Source: Codonopsis lanceolata (Eukaryota > Streptophyta > Magnoliopsida > Asterales > Campanulaceae). From it: a stretch of DNA of 64,000 nucleotides. Positions 33,390-45,800 of the stretch are shown here, piece after piece. Made by a program: the position numbers and the translations under genes. The first letter of the stretch is position 1. Every line of letters starts with the position of its first letter. The stretch lies in the NCBI GenBank assembly GCA_013146195.2, contig CM028377.1, positions 2,418,001 through 2,482,000 of the forward strand, in the 5' to 3' direction. The notes under the pieces are model-generated. The model saw nothing but the letters and a program-made list of their open reading frames with translations. It searched no databases and was not told the origin of the DNA.

Positions 33390-36300
33390 TGGCTAACGGA
33401 AATCATTCCCTCACCGTCAAAAACCCTCTTGATCCCACCCACACCAACCGACCTCATCAATATCTCCCATCACAACATCAATAAACTCACCTCTACCAAT
33501 TACATAGCTTGGAAACTCCAAGTTGAGGCCACCTCATTGGCTATGACCTCTGACAAGTTTGTAGGCGGTTCACATCCATGCCGCCTCCCATCGTCCTCAC
33601 CAAGGATGCCCAAACATCCAAGGGCGTTCCCACCCCAAACCCTCACTACCCGGCCTTGGATTCGCCAAGACAAACTCTCTTTGGCGCTCTTGTTGGCTTC
33701 TGTCTGCTCCCGGTTCCTCGATCCAGCAGCCGCTACTCGTGAAGCACGGGACATCTGGCTCATACCTATGCTTTCGCCCAACTTCGCGGTCACATTAAGC
33801 GGATCAAAGATTACCTCAGCGAGCAACCAAGGGTAGTCGATCGATCACAGACTACATGCGATCTGTCGAAAGTCGGTGATGAACTTCGGCTGCTCACAGG
33901 CAAACCTCTTGACCACGAGGATCTCATTGAGACCATCCTCGGTGGTTTGGATGATGACTACCGCCACATCGTGGATGTGGTTGAAGGCCGAGATACTCCC
34001 ATGTATCGTTTGATGAGCTTCATGAAAAACTCATCAATCGCGAGCTTCTTTGAAGCGGTCTCGGCCGTCCTTCGCACCTTGCCCGGCCAACCTGCTTGCA
34101 CGAGGAGCACTAGCTCGGCGGCTCGGCAATCCTCCATGCAAGCTCGGTATCGCCGCCCTCGCCCAACCTCGGCCACTTCCCACCGGCATGCTCCCGACGC
34201 GGCGGGCCGTATGCGGGCAAGTGTCAAGCATGCGCCAGCGGGGGCCACTCGATTTTCATTGCCCCGAACTTTCAAGCGATCGCCACCACTCTATGCGCTT
34301 ACTCCCGGCTTCGGCAAGTGGCTCCAAGTGGCAACCACGGGCTCATCTTGCAACCACGGCGACACGGGGACAGAAATTGGGCGGCTACTCGATAGTGGTG
34401 CCTCTCATCATGTCAGCTAGCGACCTTCGGCAATCTCTCGTACCTCCAACTACACGGGCATGGATGACATGGTCATTGGTGATGGTCTTGGGTTAACTAT
34501 CTCCAAAATTGGTTTCTCCTCCCTTCATACACCTCACACACTTTTCCCTTCATAATGTTACATTTGTTCACGACATGAAAAAGAATCTTATATCCATATC
34601 TCAATTTTGCATCTCTAATAAAACCTCATTGAGTTCTTACCAACTTCTTTTCATGTGAAGGATCTGGCGGCCGGGGAGAATCTTGTTGGCCGGACGGATC
34701 TAAGGGCGGTGTGTATGAATGGCCGACCACGATCTCCCGCCCCACCCCTGCGTGTCGGCTCCAAAGTCTCTCATCGGGGTGGCATCATCGTCTTGGCCAT
34801 CGTGCGGTCCCATCAAAGTCGGATATTATCTAGCCTAGGTTTAGCATTAGACCTTTGCTTTCGCTCCTCCTCATTGTAATGATTGTCTTTCTAATAAAAG
34901 TCATAAAATTCCTTTTCATCAAAATACTATTGTGTCTACTCTCCCTCTTCAAACTATTTATCTTGATGTTTGGACCCTCTTGACCTCCCCTTCCCTCATT
35001 GATGGGTTCAAATACTATGTGATCTTTGTTGATCACTATACCCATTACATCGGCTTTACCGCTCGGACTCAAATCGAGGTTGCCACCATCTTTCCCAAAT
35101 GGAGGTTGCCAAAGCCTTAGGTGGAAAATTATTTTAAAACAACCATAGTCACCCTTTACTCGGACAATGGTGGCGAGTATATAGGGGCTTGCAGGGACTA
35201 CAGCTTGGCCGCCTACTGTCCGCTCATGGCATCTCTCACCTTACCTCGCCCCTCACCGAGGAACAATGGGTTCTCGGAGCGTCGCCATCGCCACATTGTT
35301 GAGGCGGTCTCTCCATTCTCTCTCGTGCTTCTCTTGCTGCCCTTCCCGGTCGTTTGCTTTCCAAACCGCGACCTATCTCATAAATCGACTACCTACACCC
35401 ACCCTTGCTCGCTGATCTCCCTACCATAAACTTTTTTGGCTCTCGCGAACTACGCCAAGCTCGCCAAGCCGTGCTTTTGGTTGTCTCTGTTATCCTTGGC
35501 TCGAGTCCTTACTCGCCAAACTTCGATGTTCGCCTTCCACTGTGCCTTCTTGGTTACTCGCCACTCGAGTGCCTATCTGCTATGATCGAGCACCACCAAG
35601 GCATGCATATCGCGTCATGTTCGCTTTGTCGAGTCCACCTTTCCCATGTCCACCAGGCCGCTTTGCCACGACACCTATGATAGTGAGCTTGGCTCCCCCC
35701 TCATGAATTGCTCGGTCCCTCATACCGCCTTGCTTTCGCCTCCAGTACCCCTCCGTCCGTGGCTCACGCCACTAATCGGGACTTGGTTGATCTCGCTCGC
35801 CCTCGCCCACGCTCCTCCCACATAGACTCTTGCCCTCGAGGATACCCACTGCACTGCTTCCTTGTCGTGCCTTGCTCCATCCTCCCGGCCACCAGGCTCC
35901 CTCGCGGATTGCACTTTATCCGCTACTCACCCCACCTCGCCACCAAGATCAGTCTCGAGGATCACCTGCTGCCTTCAAGTCTGTGCGCTACATTGGTTCC
36001 CGTATGCATGCCCGCCTCAGCTCACGTTTCACCTCCCGCTCCCTCAGCCGCTGGCACATCCTCCGTAGTCACTCGCTCCAAAAACAACATCTTTAAACCG
36101 AAGATCAAAATGAGTCTTCGCTCGGCTAGCAATGGGATGTGAACCCACATGTTACTCGCCTCAAGGATGTGAAGTGGCGTCGAGGCCATGTGAAGAGTTT
36201 GATGCCCTTGCTCGCAATGGAACTTGGGATCTAGTCCCTTCCGAAGATGCTCGCAATATCGTTGGTAAGTGGATCTACCGTATCAAGAGACATGCTTGAT

Positions 36301-37640
36301 GGTACTTGCTGATCACTACAAAGCTCGCCTAGTCGCCAAGGGCTTTCACCGCGACCGAGGGGTTGACTACCATGAGACTTTCACCGGTGGTTAAACCGAC
36401 CACTGTTCGTCTTGTTCTCTCACCGGCCGCTTTGTCAAGGCCGGGCTCTTCGTCAATCAGATGTAAACAATGCCTTTCTTCAAGGCAACCCGTCTCAGGA
36501 GGTATTCATGGCTCAACCGCCTGGGTTTACCGATAAGGACAAACCTCAACATGTGTGCCGACTTCGCAAGGCTATTTATGGTCTCAAGCGGCTCCCGAGC
36601 ATGGTATAATGAGCCTGCGGCTTTCTTCTTGCCTCGGCTTCCAAAACTTCGGTGGCGACACATCGCTGCCATCCTTCGATCATGCGGGCACCATCATCTA
36701 TCTCCTTGTATATGTGGATGACATTATTATCACGGCAACCAGACCATGGAGTTCAGACTTTCATCTCTATGCTCGCTACTCGCTTTTCTCTCAAGGACCT
36801 TGGTGATCTTCACTACTTTCTTGGGGTTGAAGTTGTTAAGCCCCAAGTGGTCTTCTGCTCTCCCAGCGGGTATATACGATCTCCTTGCTCGCATTGAGCA
36901 TGACCGATGCTCGCCCAATAGCTACACCTCTTCTTACCTCGCTACCTTGACTCTTCACACAGCTTTGCTCTCAGATCCGATGAATTTCGAGCAATGGTAG
37001 GCGCTTCAAGATATCTGCCTCTCACTGGCCTCGATGTTGCCTTCGCTGTCAACAAACTCTCCTCATGCATAGGCCGACATCGAGCACCGGATTGCGGTCA
37101 AACGAGTTCTTAGGTATCTCGTAGCACAATTGATGCGGGCATCCTCCTTCACCGCCAGTCCTCCTCGCCTCCATGCCTTTACTAATGCCGGGGCGGCAAC
37201 AAGGATGACTACACATCCACCTGCTACATTGTCTATCTTGGCAAAGAACCCGATCTCCTGGAGCTCAAGAAACAACGCACTCAGCTTCCCTCGACCGAGC
37301 GAATACTGTGCCATGTGCGAAGTCGTGGATTGTCTCTCTTCTTAGCGAACTCGGTCTCGCCTCGCCTCGACTCCACCCGGTCATTTATCTTGTGACAATG
37401 TGGGCGCTACGAGTCTTTGCTCTAACCCTTTTTCATACTCGCATGAAGCATGTGGCTCGGACTTTCATTTCATTCGAACAAGTTCGGGATGGGCTTATGC
37501 GAGTTTGCCATGTCTCCTCGGCCGATCAACTCGCTGATGCTTTGACCAAGCCTCTTGCTCGCCAACGGTTTCATCACTTACTTCACAAGATTGGTCTCTC
37601 CTCTCGGACGTCCATCTTGCGGAGGCATGTTAGAGAATAA
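33390..37640 (+). pseudogene. Copia gag-pol polyprotein, frame-shifted
   Basis: Coding blocks in three frames follow the Copia order. Gag: 33429-34200, with the TNYIAWKLQVEA motif. Protease: DSGASHHV near 34390. Integrase: 34930-35430, with YSDNGGEY near 35160. RT: about 36290-36900, with YGLKR and the catalytic YVDD at 36711-36722. RNase H: up to 37640, with ADQLADALTKPL near 37520. All catalytic cores can be found, but at least six frame changes separate them, so no functional protein can be made as written. The minus-strand sister has matching gag and integrase blocks. Confidence 0.85.
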
Positions 37641-37845
37641 TATCTTTTAATTATTCTTGTTGATTTGTAATGAGTAATTAGTGGTAATTACCTTGTAGAG
37701 TTCTTTCCTAATTGTATTACCTTCCTTGTATAGGTTTCTTGTATCCTACTCTTAGTATAACCCTAATTGTAAATCCCCCTATAAATATGTGATTTATTCA
37801 ATGAAAAGGCTATGCCATTATTCTTAAATTTTATCAGTTTCTACA
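37628..37845 (+). repeat. 3' LTR of the plus-strand Copia
   Basis: Same ends as the 5' LTR with five substitutions by my count; preceded by the purine-rich GCGGAGGCA. Confidence 0.95.
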
Positions 37846-38320
37846 GTAGTAAGATCCATATAAGAATAAAAAAAAGAATTACAAACATTATGAAAAATAA
37901 TTTTAAGGAGTGAGAAATTATTAAAACGTGTATAACACACCCGATTAAAAATTTGAGAAAGAATTCCACCAATGTACATGCTCTTGTGAGCATCGGCCAT
38001 CATGAAGTCGCTAGTCAAATTTAATGACTTTGGATTTGAGTGAATGGGTTGACTGGAATTTATGGGAGAGAGTGTCTTATACTCTTATATTGGATGGACC
38101 CCATGCATGGGCACATGTTTCTGGCTGTTGCAGTCCATTTAGTGGACATGGCCTTGGCCGAATTCAATCCACCATGTGCTTGCTTACTTGGTCGTTCTTT
38201 GCTTTGGAAAGCGAGAAACCCCCTTTCAAGGATTCGTTACCTAATTCAAGGAAAATTGCGTGGAGGAACCGTTAAATGCAGATAATCTATTTTAAAATTA
38301 ATTGGATATAAGCGGTGTAA
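37846..38320. other. Unassigned sequence with a coding-like patch
   Basis: The stretch 38024-38285 is open in two plus-strand frames (81 and 83 codons) and has balanced composition, unlike the A/T-rich flanks. The predicted peptide in the second frame is hydrophobic in its middle. I do not recognise it. It could be an exon remnant of a host gene or chance. Confidence 0.25.
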
Positions 38321-38328
38321 CATATAAT

Positions 38329-39693
38329 TAGGGGTGTGCACCGGTCCTATGCTCGCAGGTTTTAGTGGTGCTTGGTATATGCCTATGTAGTAGCGGGCTT
38401 TAAAATTTAAAGCTTAGTACGATACACAGCCCGTAGGCTTACAAGCATTATACAGGCTTTGAACCGGCACGGACTCAAACGGGCTTAGCCCTTTTATTAT
38501 TATAAATTTTAATACGTTTGAAATATAATGAGTAAGATTCATGATAAGTCAAATTAATATTGCAACACTATCGCATTTTCCTGTAGCAACTTAGTTTTCC
38601 ATAGCACTGTAGGTTTGCAGCAAATACATGAACCTCACAAAACATAAAATTAAAAGACCTCGTCATGAGTGGTTAATGGTCACACATGCAAACATAGATA
38701 TACAATAAAAATCAGAGTGTTAATTGCTGACTCAAGAAAAAATTGAAAAACAACATAAAATTTCAAAGTTACATCCCAATCAAAGTTAAAATTACAAGTT
38801 AAATTAAAATTACAAGATTTCATTCAATTCTCAAATCAAAATTACATCCCTCAAGTGGTACTCAGTTCCTCACTCATAAAAGAGTTTACAAGTTAAAATT
38901 ACATTTTTTTCCTTCAATTCTCCAACTCACTTTACCAAACAATTGATCTTAAATTATCTGGAGAAAGTAAAACTGAAATATAAAACAACAATTACAGAGA
39001 CTACAGTCTACAAAAACTAATAACTTCAAAAATCCACTGAAATATATAAAATAATAATTAATAAATCAACTAAAAAAGAAATTACATATTTTTTTTAAAA
39101 AAATAACTGGAGAAGTGAAACTAAAGTAAAGGCTGAAGAAGATGAAGTTGAACTGTAGAAGGCTTGAAGGAGTATGAGATTTGGTGATCTATTACTTACT
39201 GCTCACGGAGTGGGTGAGATCGTTGGTGAGACGCGAGAGGGAGTGGGAGAGGCAGAGACTAAGCAGATGAAGGCTGGGGGACTTGTCGAGTTTTCGTGAG
39301 AGGAACTGCCGTCATTACTGACTTTCTGTAGGAGACGCGAGACGAGAGAGGGACTAAGTGACTGACCGACTGGGGGAGTGCTGCAGAGGCGGAGGAAACT
39401 GGAGACTGGAGTGGAGAGCAAGCGGAGAGTGAGTTGTGAGATGTGAGACGAAACGAAAGCGGAAAAACAAAGAGGCGGAGAACTCAGATCTGAAGTGATC
39501 TGGAGGCGGAAGAGGTAGGGTTTTAAGTGAACTCATGAGCTGTAATATAATGTATATCAAATGTGACTGTAGTCTGAGGTGGACTGGGCGTAAGGGTGAG
39601 GCTGCGGTGGAGGCAATGGCTGAAGACAACTTTTGAAGACGGCGGATAAAGACGGGCAGCATTGAAGGAATGCGAGGGCACACCAGGTTTTGT

Positions 39694-39766
<73 letters not shown>

Positions 39767-39960
39767 AACTCAATCAAATGGGTCGGTCGAGCACTTGACG
39801 AACATTAAAAATTAAAATCCCAGTTGAGCCCATGATCGTGGACATCTAACCTCTCTAAAGTCCAACACTATGCATCAGCCCATGGGCACGGATACTATGG
39901 GCCGGGCATTGGCGGGCACTACAGGCTGTACGGACTTATGGGCTGAGTTGTACACCTCTA
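38329..39960. mobile_element. Non-autonomous hAT transposon
   Basis: Ends TAGGGGTGTGCA and TGTACACCTCTA form a 12-bp inverted repeat with two mismatches. Identical 8-bp target duplications CATATAAT lie at 38321-38328 and 39961-39968. The subterminal regions are rich in CGGGC/GCCCG and AGGCTT words, as in hAT elements. The 1632-bp body has no transposase. Minus-strand ORFs at 39203-39777 are driven by an (AT)n run and C-rich sequence and are not called. Confidence 0.9.
39697..39763. repeat. (AT)n microsatellite inside the hAT element
   Basis: An uninterrupted dinucleotide run of about 33 units. Confidence 0.97.
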
Positions 39961-39968
39961 CATATAAT

Positions 39969-41576
39969 AGTGTCGTTAATTCATTATTGTTTGTGATACA
40001 CCACATAAACGTGCTACGTGATGCTCTGGAACCATAACATATTTTCTTGGGTGGAGGTAATGCATGACCGATGGTGGGGGAGGGGTTGCGATTATGAAGG
40101 GAGAGCTGCTCTTCTAATTGTCACACCAAAGTAACATAGTGTGAAACACGAGTTCTGGACGGGTCTTCATGTGGTGTGAGCTGTAAAGCACCGATCATGA
40201 GTTTACCAAGATAGATTAAGAAAGACCATGTCGGTGAATTTTTTGACCTAATTGTTCTAGTACATGAAATTATGCATATAATTAATGTTTCCTTTGTACA
40301 TTTTGTGATTGTTAAACAACAGCGAAAAATGATGTTAGAAGCTTTTTCAAAAAAAAAAAAACTTATTACGAAACAGCAGAAATTTACTATTTTTACTTTT
40401 AAATTGATTTTCCTATTTATTTTATGTTGTTAAATGAAACAAAAAATTGAAATATTTCCATTATTCAGAAAATTTAGAAAATTGTTTCTGGGGAAACAAA
40501 TCGAGCACAAAGGGAAATAACTTACAAGTCTTACATACTTCGGCTTATACCACACGATGTGGTCCCGCAACAAGTTTTAATAGTTTGACTCAAATTATTT
40601 AGGGGTAAATTTGTTTCGGTCCACTTTCATATGCTTTTAATCGTTCCAGTTCATCATCTTTTTTTTCCAATCGAAAAAACAAAATTTTAGGGATGAAAAG
40701 ACTACGATACCCTTAATGAGCCTGAAGCACGTTACAGATCACTCACTCAAATGCATCGCGCTGTATTAAATTTTGCACCGCAATACAATAATATTTGTAC
40801 GCGATTCATCAATTTATGCACAGCGGTGCATTAATTTAAATCTCTCATCCAATTTTGCATCGTACTGCATTACATTTTTGCACAGCGATGCAAAATCATA
40901 ATGTACCAGACCTTCATACTTTATTCTTCTATCTCCTCCGTCGTAAGTCTTCTTCCTCCTCCTCTTCCACCTGCGCCACTATTGAAAAAATATTCAACCC
41001 ATTATAGGTCCATTAGAGGTCGATCTCCATTTCTTTACTCACAATTATGATTTTCGAACTCAAATTGTTGACCGGAGCTGCAGAAGAAGATGATTTGAGT
41101 ATTTTAGGAACAATATTTCGAAAATTAACTTTAACAGTTGATAATAAAGAATGTAGAAATTAAAAAATGTTTGAAAAAGTGTATTGGCCAATAATTTTTC
41201 CAATTATTTACATGGAACTATAACATAACTAGTTTTTGCACCCGTGCGTTAAGCGAACGACATATATAATTTTAAATTTAACTATAGATAAACAAAATGA
41301 ACAGAAAAAACAAAATTAGAAGATGAATACATATCTTGAAATAAAAATCGATCAACACGGATTATGAAATGAAAATCGAATTATTTTGAATTTTTACATA
41401 TCAAAATTGTTTCAATCCTTTCGTGATTTTGCAAGTTTGTTTTAATGTTTGCACTGTCTTATTCCACCTTGTGTATCAATATTCTGGATATAATGAAATA
41501 TGATTAAAATGATATCATGTACTTTGGTAATTGTGAATCATTGTGCGTTGTATATGAATCATTTGACATATACATA
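39969..41576. other. Unassigned spacer between hAT and Copia LTR
   Basis: No supported gene. Between 40745 and 40905, variants of TTTTGCACAGCGATGCA recur four to five times at 30-40 bp spacing. At 41228-41255, CTAGTTTTTGCACCCGTGCG resembles a reversed Helitron-like 3' end, but a matching hairpin is not convincing. Confidence 0.35.
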
Positions 41577-42762
41577 TGTTAGAAATATAGCACGGGGAAA
41601 ATATCTAAATACAAATCACAAAATGTAAGAAACAATTAAATGTTACTGTTTAGAGTGAACAAGTTTGGAAGTCTGCTGAAATGACAAGCTTCCTTGAAGT
41701 CTGCTGGTGGACTAAGCTTGTGAAGGTTTGCTGATGAACCTTTGCAAAGTCTGCTGGTAAGGCTTTGCGAAGTCTGCTGGTAGCCTTTGCAAAGTCTGCT
41801 GGTAAGCCTTAACAAAGTCAGTTGATGCTTAACACAAAGTCTTCTGGTGCTGCTTCAACGAAGTCTGCTGCTGTAGAACATTGGTCTACCTATAGAACGA
41901 AAACATTACTGGTTCGAGGTCTGTGTCGCACACAGTTTCCTTAAAACATATTCGCCCTTTCGCGTACGTGCTTGGAAGCTTATTGGACATCTGTCTCCCA
42001 GGATACAACGGAGACACCAGAGAGACCTTTAACGCAAAGGTTTCCGGCGAACTAAATCTGTGCATGACTCTATCACCAAAAAGAAAACTGGAGGCCAAAG
42101 AAATGCGCTCAACGATTTGCAGAAGAGAAATGAAGATTGTTCTTAATCGTATTTTTCAATTGTGGATGTAATCTCCTTTTATAGAAGAAGACCGAGACTG
42201 ATTAAAGACCACATTGATGATGAAATAAATCCATCATCAATAGGCAAATAATATCTCATATTAAAGCTGGTAATAACAGCCCATAAAGTCTGTTATAAAT
42301 GTTGGAGTTACTAAAACCAAAAGAATAATTAACAAAATGTGGGTTAGTCTGAACATATAAATTTGATTCGACATTCGTATCCGCGGAACGCGCTCGTACA
42401 TGAGTACGGTATCCGAAAGGCTAAACTGGACCATGATTTGCTCCCCCCTGCGCAGGCATGCGCGAGAGAGAGCTTCTATTCTATACAAGCTTACCCTTAA
42501 CACATAAGACACTTGTATATAAACCACTCAAGTTTTTGTTAATTTCTCAATGTGGGATAAACCCACTTCCAACAACTACACTTTAATCTATCATAACTTA
42601 TTCATCCAAACACCAAATTGGACAAATAAATATATGATTTCGATGTTCTCACGGAGTAGAACACGATTCCATAATTATCCTTGTCATTACAAAAATGACT
42701 CGTGAAGAAATCCGTGTTACATAATTGCACAATTTCATTTGTAAAACACAATTTTTCCAACA
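41577..42762 (-). repeat. 3' LTR of the Tork-like Copia
   Basis: On the minus strand it begins TGTTGGAAAAATTGTG, right after a short purine tract (GTGGGAAT), and ends ATATTTCTAACA. A TATA box, CTATAAAAGGAG, lies at about 42186-42175 on the minus strand. The outer 380 bp carry about seven diverged 24-bp repeats of AAGTCTGCTGG type (41670-41875). Part of this outer sequence reappears inverted beyond the gag gene; see the findings. Confidence 0.65.
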
Positions 42763-43258
42763 ATTCCCACAAGAATTAAATTGACGAATTTGGTGATAAA
42801 GTCAAGCAGTTGAAACCTGCATATGATAGGTAGGTGTTACCATTTGAACCTTCCCTCGAAAAAGCATATTTACTTTACTATCTAATCAGTAGACATGATG
42901 TCTTTGAACTGTTCTGCCGTTAGTGTAAATGATCATATACTTTACACATGAATCTTCCTAATATAATTCAGCTCTCTTAGCTATGTTCATTCATGGCCTT
43001 GAACATGCGCCTAGTTTTGTGAGAGGGTTTAAGAATTGAGCCGCACACAATTCTCCTCGAAGCGGCCCCACTTCTCTCTCACATAGGTGATTCATACTTA
43101 GGAATCATTAAAAGCCATATGCTTATCGTCTTACACACGAGCATCACTGTTACAAGGGATGACCCCCGTAGTGAAGCTAAGAGTCTTTTTACAATTAGGT
43201 TGTCCATTTGAACCAAGATCTTGGGATCTTCAGACAACACGGTTGGGTTTCTATTGTA

Positions 43259-43513
43259 TCAACTCATATCTAGAGGCTTAAGTCTCATTCCTTTGGAAGA
43301 CTTATCAACTAACTTTCTATTTAACCCTTTGGTTAACGGATACACTAAATTATCCTTTGACTTCACATAGTCAATAGAGATAGTTCTAGTCGAGAGTAGT
43401 TGTCTAATGGTATTATGTCTACGACGTATATGTCTAGACTTACCATTGTACATATTACTCTGTGCCCTGCCAATTGCTGATTGACTATCGTAATGTATGC
43501 AGATTGTAGGCAC
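43259..43513 (-). pseudogene. Copia RNase H, C-terminal part
   Basis: Contains HYDSQSAIG, HIRRRHNTIRQL and the DYVKSKDNLVYPLTKGL motif (ADPLTKGL in intact relatives). Upstream in another frame, SWNSSKQTVIARSTMEYEF (43660-43600) gives the preceding part. Confidence 0.8.
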
Positions 43514-44075
43514 ATGTTTTGTCTATCTGGGAACATCTTCTAAGAATTGACGTAGCCATTCAGCTTCTTCACCACTTTTGTCTAAACTATAAACTCATAC
43601 TCCATCGTGGATCTAGCTATGACAGTCTGCTTAGAAGAATTCCAAGATATGGTAGCACCTGCCAAATTGAATACAAATCCACTAATAGACCTTGGGTCTT
43701 TAATATCTGAGATCCAATTAGCATCATAATATCCTTCGATCACTATTGGATCTCTTGTATAGTGTAGTACATAGTCACGGCGAGTAAATCTTAAGTACCT
43801 TAGTACTCTGACTATCGCTTTCTAGTAATCAGTCCCATGATTACTCGTATATCTACTCAGTTTACTCACAGCATATGCAATGTTTGGTCTTGTACAACTC
43901 ATTAAGTACATCAGACTTCCTGTGATTCTAGAGTATTCTATCTAAGAGACAGTCTCACCTTTATTCTTTGATAGATGTAGACTTGTGTCAATAGGAATTC
44001 TAGCTATTGCAATGTCGTCTTTGCTAAACTTCTCTAGAATTTTATCCACGTAGTGTGACTGATTTAAAGTAAGTC

Positions 44076-44897
44076 CAATGGCGGACAGAGGCATTATTAT
44101 TATTATTATTTTTTTTTATTAATCTATTATTTTTAAACAGTTTGCCCCCACCTAGATAAGATTTATACATTTTTCCCCCACCTAAATTTAAAATGGCTAA
44201 ATGCCTAAATCTCTTTTCCCAATTCCCAAATCAAAAAAATCAAAAACCAATCTCTCTCTCTCTCTTTCTCTCTCTCGGCCCCTGTTCCTTGCCTCCTTCC
44301 TTCCCGTTGTTCCTGAGTGACCAATCCCCTTCTTGTCTCCTTCACCGTCTGGTCCCGTGGTCCGTCTCCCAGTCCCAGACCCAGACCCAGTCTCCCTCCA
44401 ACCTCCTTCTTCCTTCAATCCTTCAGCCTTTGCCAGACTGCCACCGCGACACCACTCCAGCAGTTCAGTGTGCTCCCGCCTCCCAGCCTCTCCGGCATCT
44501 CGACGGCCTGGCGCCCTCCACAGGCTCCTGCTCCACCACTCCTCTTAAGCCTAACTCTTAGTCTTTTAGTGCTCTACAAGAGTAACAAGAGGTATTTTTC
44601 AAGAATTTCTAAATTTTAATCGTCTATTTGTTTGAATCAAAGTATGATTGTATCGTATGAATTTGTAAATTATAATTATGAATTTGTGATTTAAATTTTA
44701 AAATTAAAATAAGTAAATAACCCTAATTTTAAAAATAGCCCTAATTTGAAATAACCATAATTTTGAAACAACCCTAATTGATTATTTAATCTATATAATT
44801 GTTGTGAATTGTGATTTGTAAATTTGTGCACCCGAATGATTTATAAACTTTATTAAATGTGTGCACCCGGTTGGGAATTTTTCTGCGTCCACCACTG
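44076..44897. mobile_element. hAT element nested in the Copia RT/RNase H
   Basis: Ends CAATGGCGGACAGAG and, on the complement, CAGTGGTGGACGCAG match the common plant hAT terminus CAGTGGCGGA. Identical 8-bp target duplications AGTAAGTC lie at 44068-44075 and 44898-44905. The 822-bp body contains an ATT microsatellite (44094-44112), a CT-rich tract (44251-44277) and C-rich sequence with short ORFs on both strands, probably non-functional. Confidence 0.88.
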
Positions 44898-45126
44898 AGT
44901 AAGTCCACTTGAAATTCTAGAAATTTTAACACCAATGATTACATCTGCTAACCCCATATCTTTCATGTTAAATCCACAACCTAACATGGCATTATCAAAT
45001 TTCTCATGTCATTGTTTTGGTGCTTGTTTTAAGCCATACAAAGACTTAACCAACTTGCATACTTTGTTTTCTTACCCTGGAGCAGAAAACCCTTCTGTTT
45101 GTTCCATGTAAATCTCCTCTTATAAA

Positions 45127-45468
45127 TCACCATTTAAAAAAAGAAGTCTTTACATCCATTTGATGTACTTCAAGATTCCGCAACACGGCAATTGCTAGTA
45201 CTATCCTTATAGATTTTATTCTCATAACTGGAGAATAAGTATCAAAGTAATCAAGACCTTCACGTTGCATGTAACCTTTAATTGCAAGTCTGGCCTTATA
45301 CTTATCAATTGATCCATCTGCTTTCATCTTCCTCTTAAAAATCCACTTATAACATAGTGGTTTACTTCCCAGAGGAAGATCCACTAATTCCCAAGTGTGA
45401 TTTTGAATGATAGAATCAATTTCACTTTTGATAGCCTCTTTCCAGAGAGGTGGTTCAGAAGAACTCAC
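45127..45468 (-). pseudogene. Copia reverse transcriptase, N-terminal part
   Basis: Typical RVT_2 start: WKEAIKSEIDSIIQNHTWEL, YKWIFKRKMKADG, YKARLAIKGY, YFDTYSPVMR and the VHQMDVKTSF motif with the first catalytic Asp. YGLKQAPKQ-like sequence continues to about 45010, but the YVDD segment is deleted. Confidence 0.85.
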
Positions 45469-45800
45469 AACTTCTTTATAGTTTTGAGGTTCAATTTCCA
45501 GATGTAGGTTAGAAAATCCAGACCAAAGGATTTTTCTACTCTAGCCCTTTTGCTGCGTCTAAGTTCTACCTCTGCTTCTTCATTCTCATCATGTTCTTCT
45601 TCTATTGAATCATGCATTTGTTCAGATGAGGTAGACACACTACTCAACCTGCATGGAAATACATTTTCAAAGAACGAGGCATATCTTGATTCAATTATCG
45701 TATTCTTGTGTATGTCTACAATTTTAGAATCACGCACAAGAAACTGATAAGCACTACTATTATGTGCATAACCAATGAATATGCAATCAACAGTTTTTGG

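Larger units (their letters stand above)
33109..37845 (+). mobile_element. Short-LTR Copia element, plus copy, full length
   Basis: Two 218-bp LTRs (33109-33326 and 37628-37845) enclose a primer-binding site and a decayed gag-pol. I count five differences between the LTRs, about 98% identity, pointing to a fairly recent insertion, yet the pol frame is broken many times, which may partly be consensus error. Total length of 4737 bp and the very short LTRs resemble Ale/Retrofit-type Copia. The flanking pentamers GTATG and GTAGT do not match, so no clean target duplication is visible. Confidence 0.9.

Noticed and set aside
39354..39777. Minus-strand ORFs with a long Tyr-Ile run
   Set aside because: Translation of an (AT)n microsatellite inside a non-autonomous hAT; no conserved domain.
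41223..41260. Helitron 3' end (reversed CTAGT with GC-rich hairpin)
   Set aside because: The CTAG and GCACGGGT words are there, but the hairpin is not self-complementary enough and no TC-type 5' end was found.
44193..44619. Ser/Pro-rich ORFs in three frames
   Set aside because: Low-complexity CT-rich sequence within the nested hAT, open on several frames at once.
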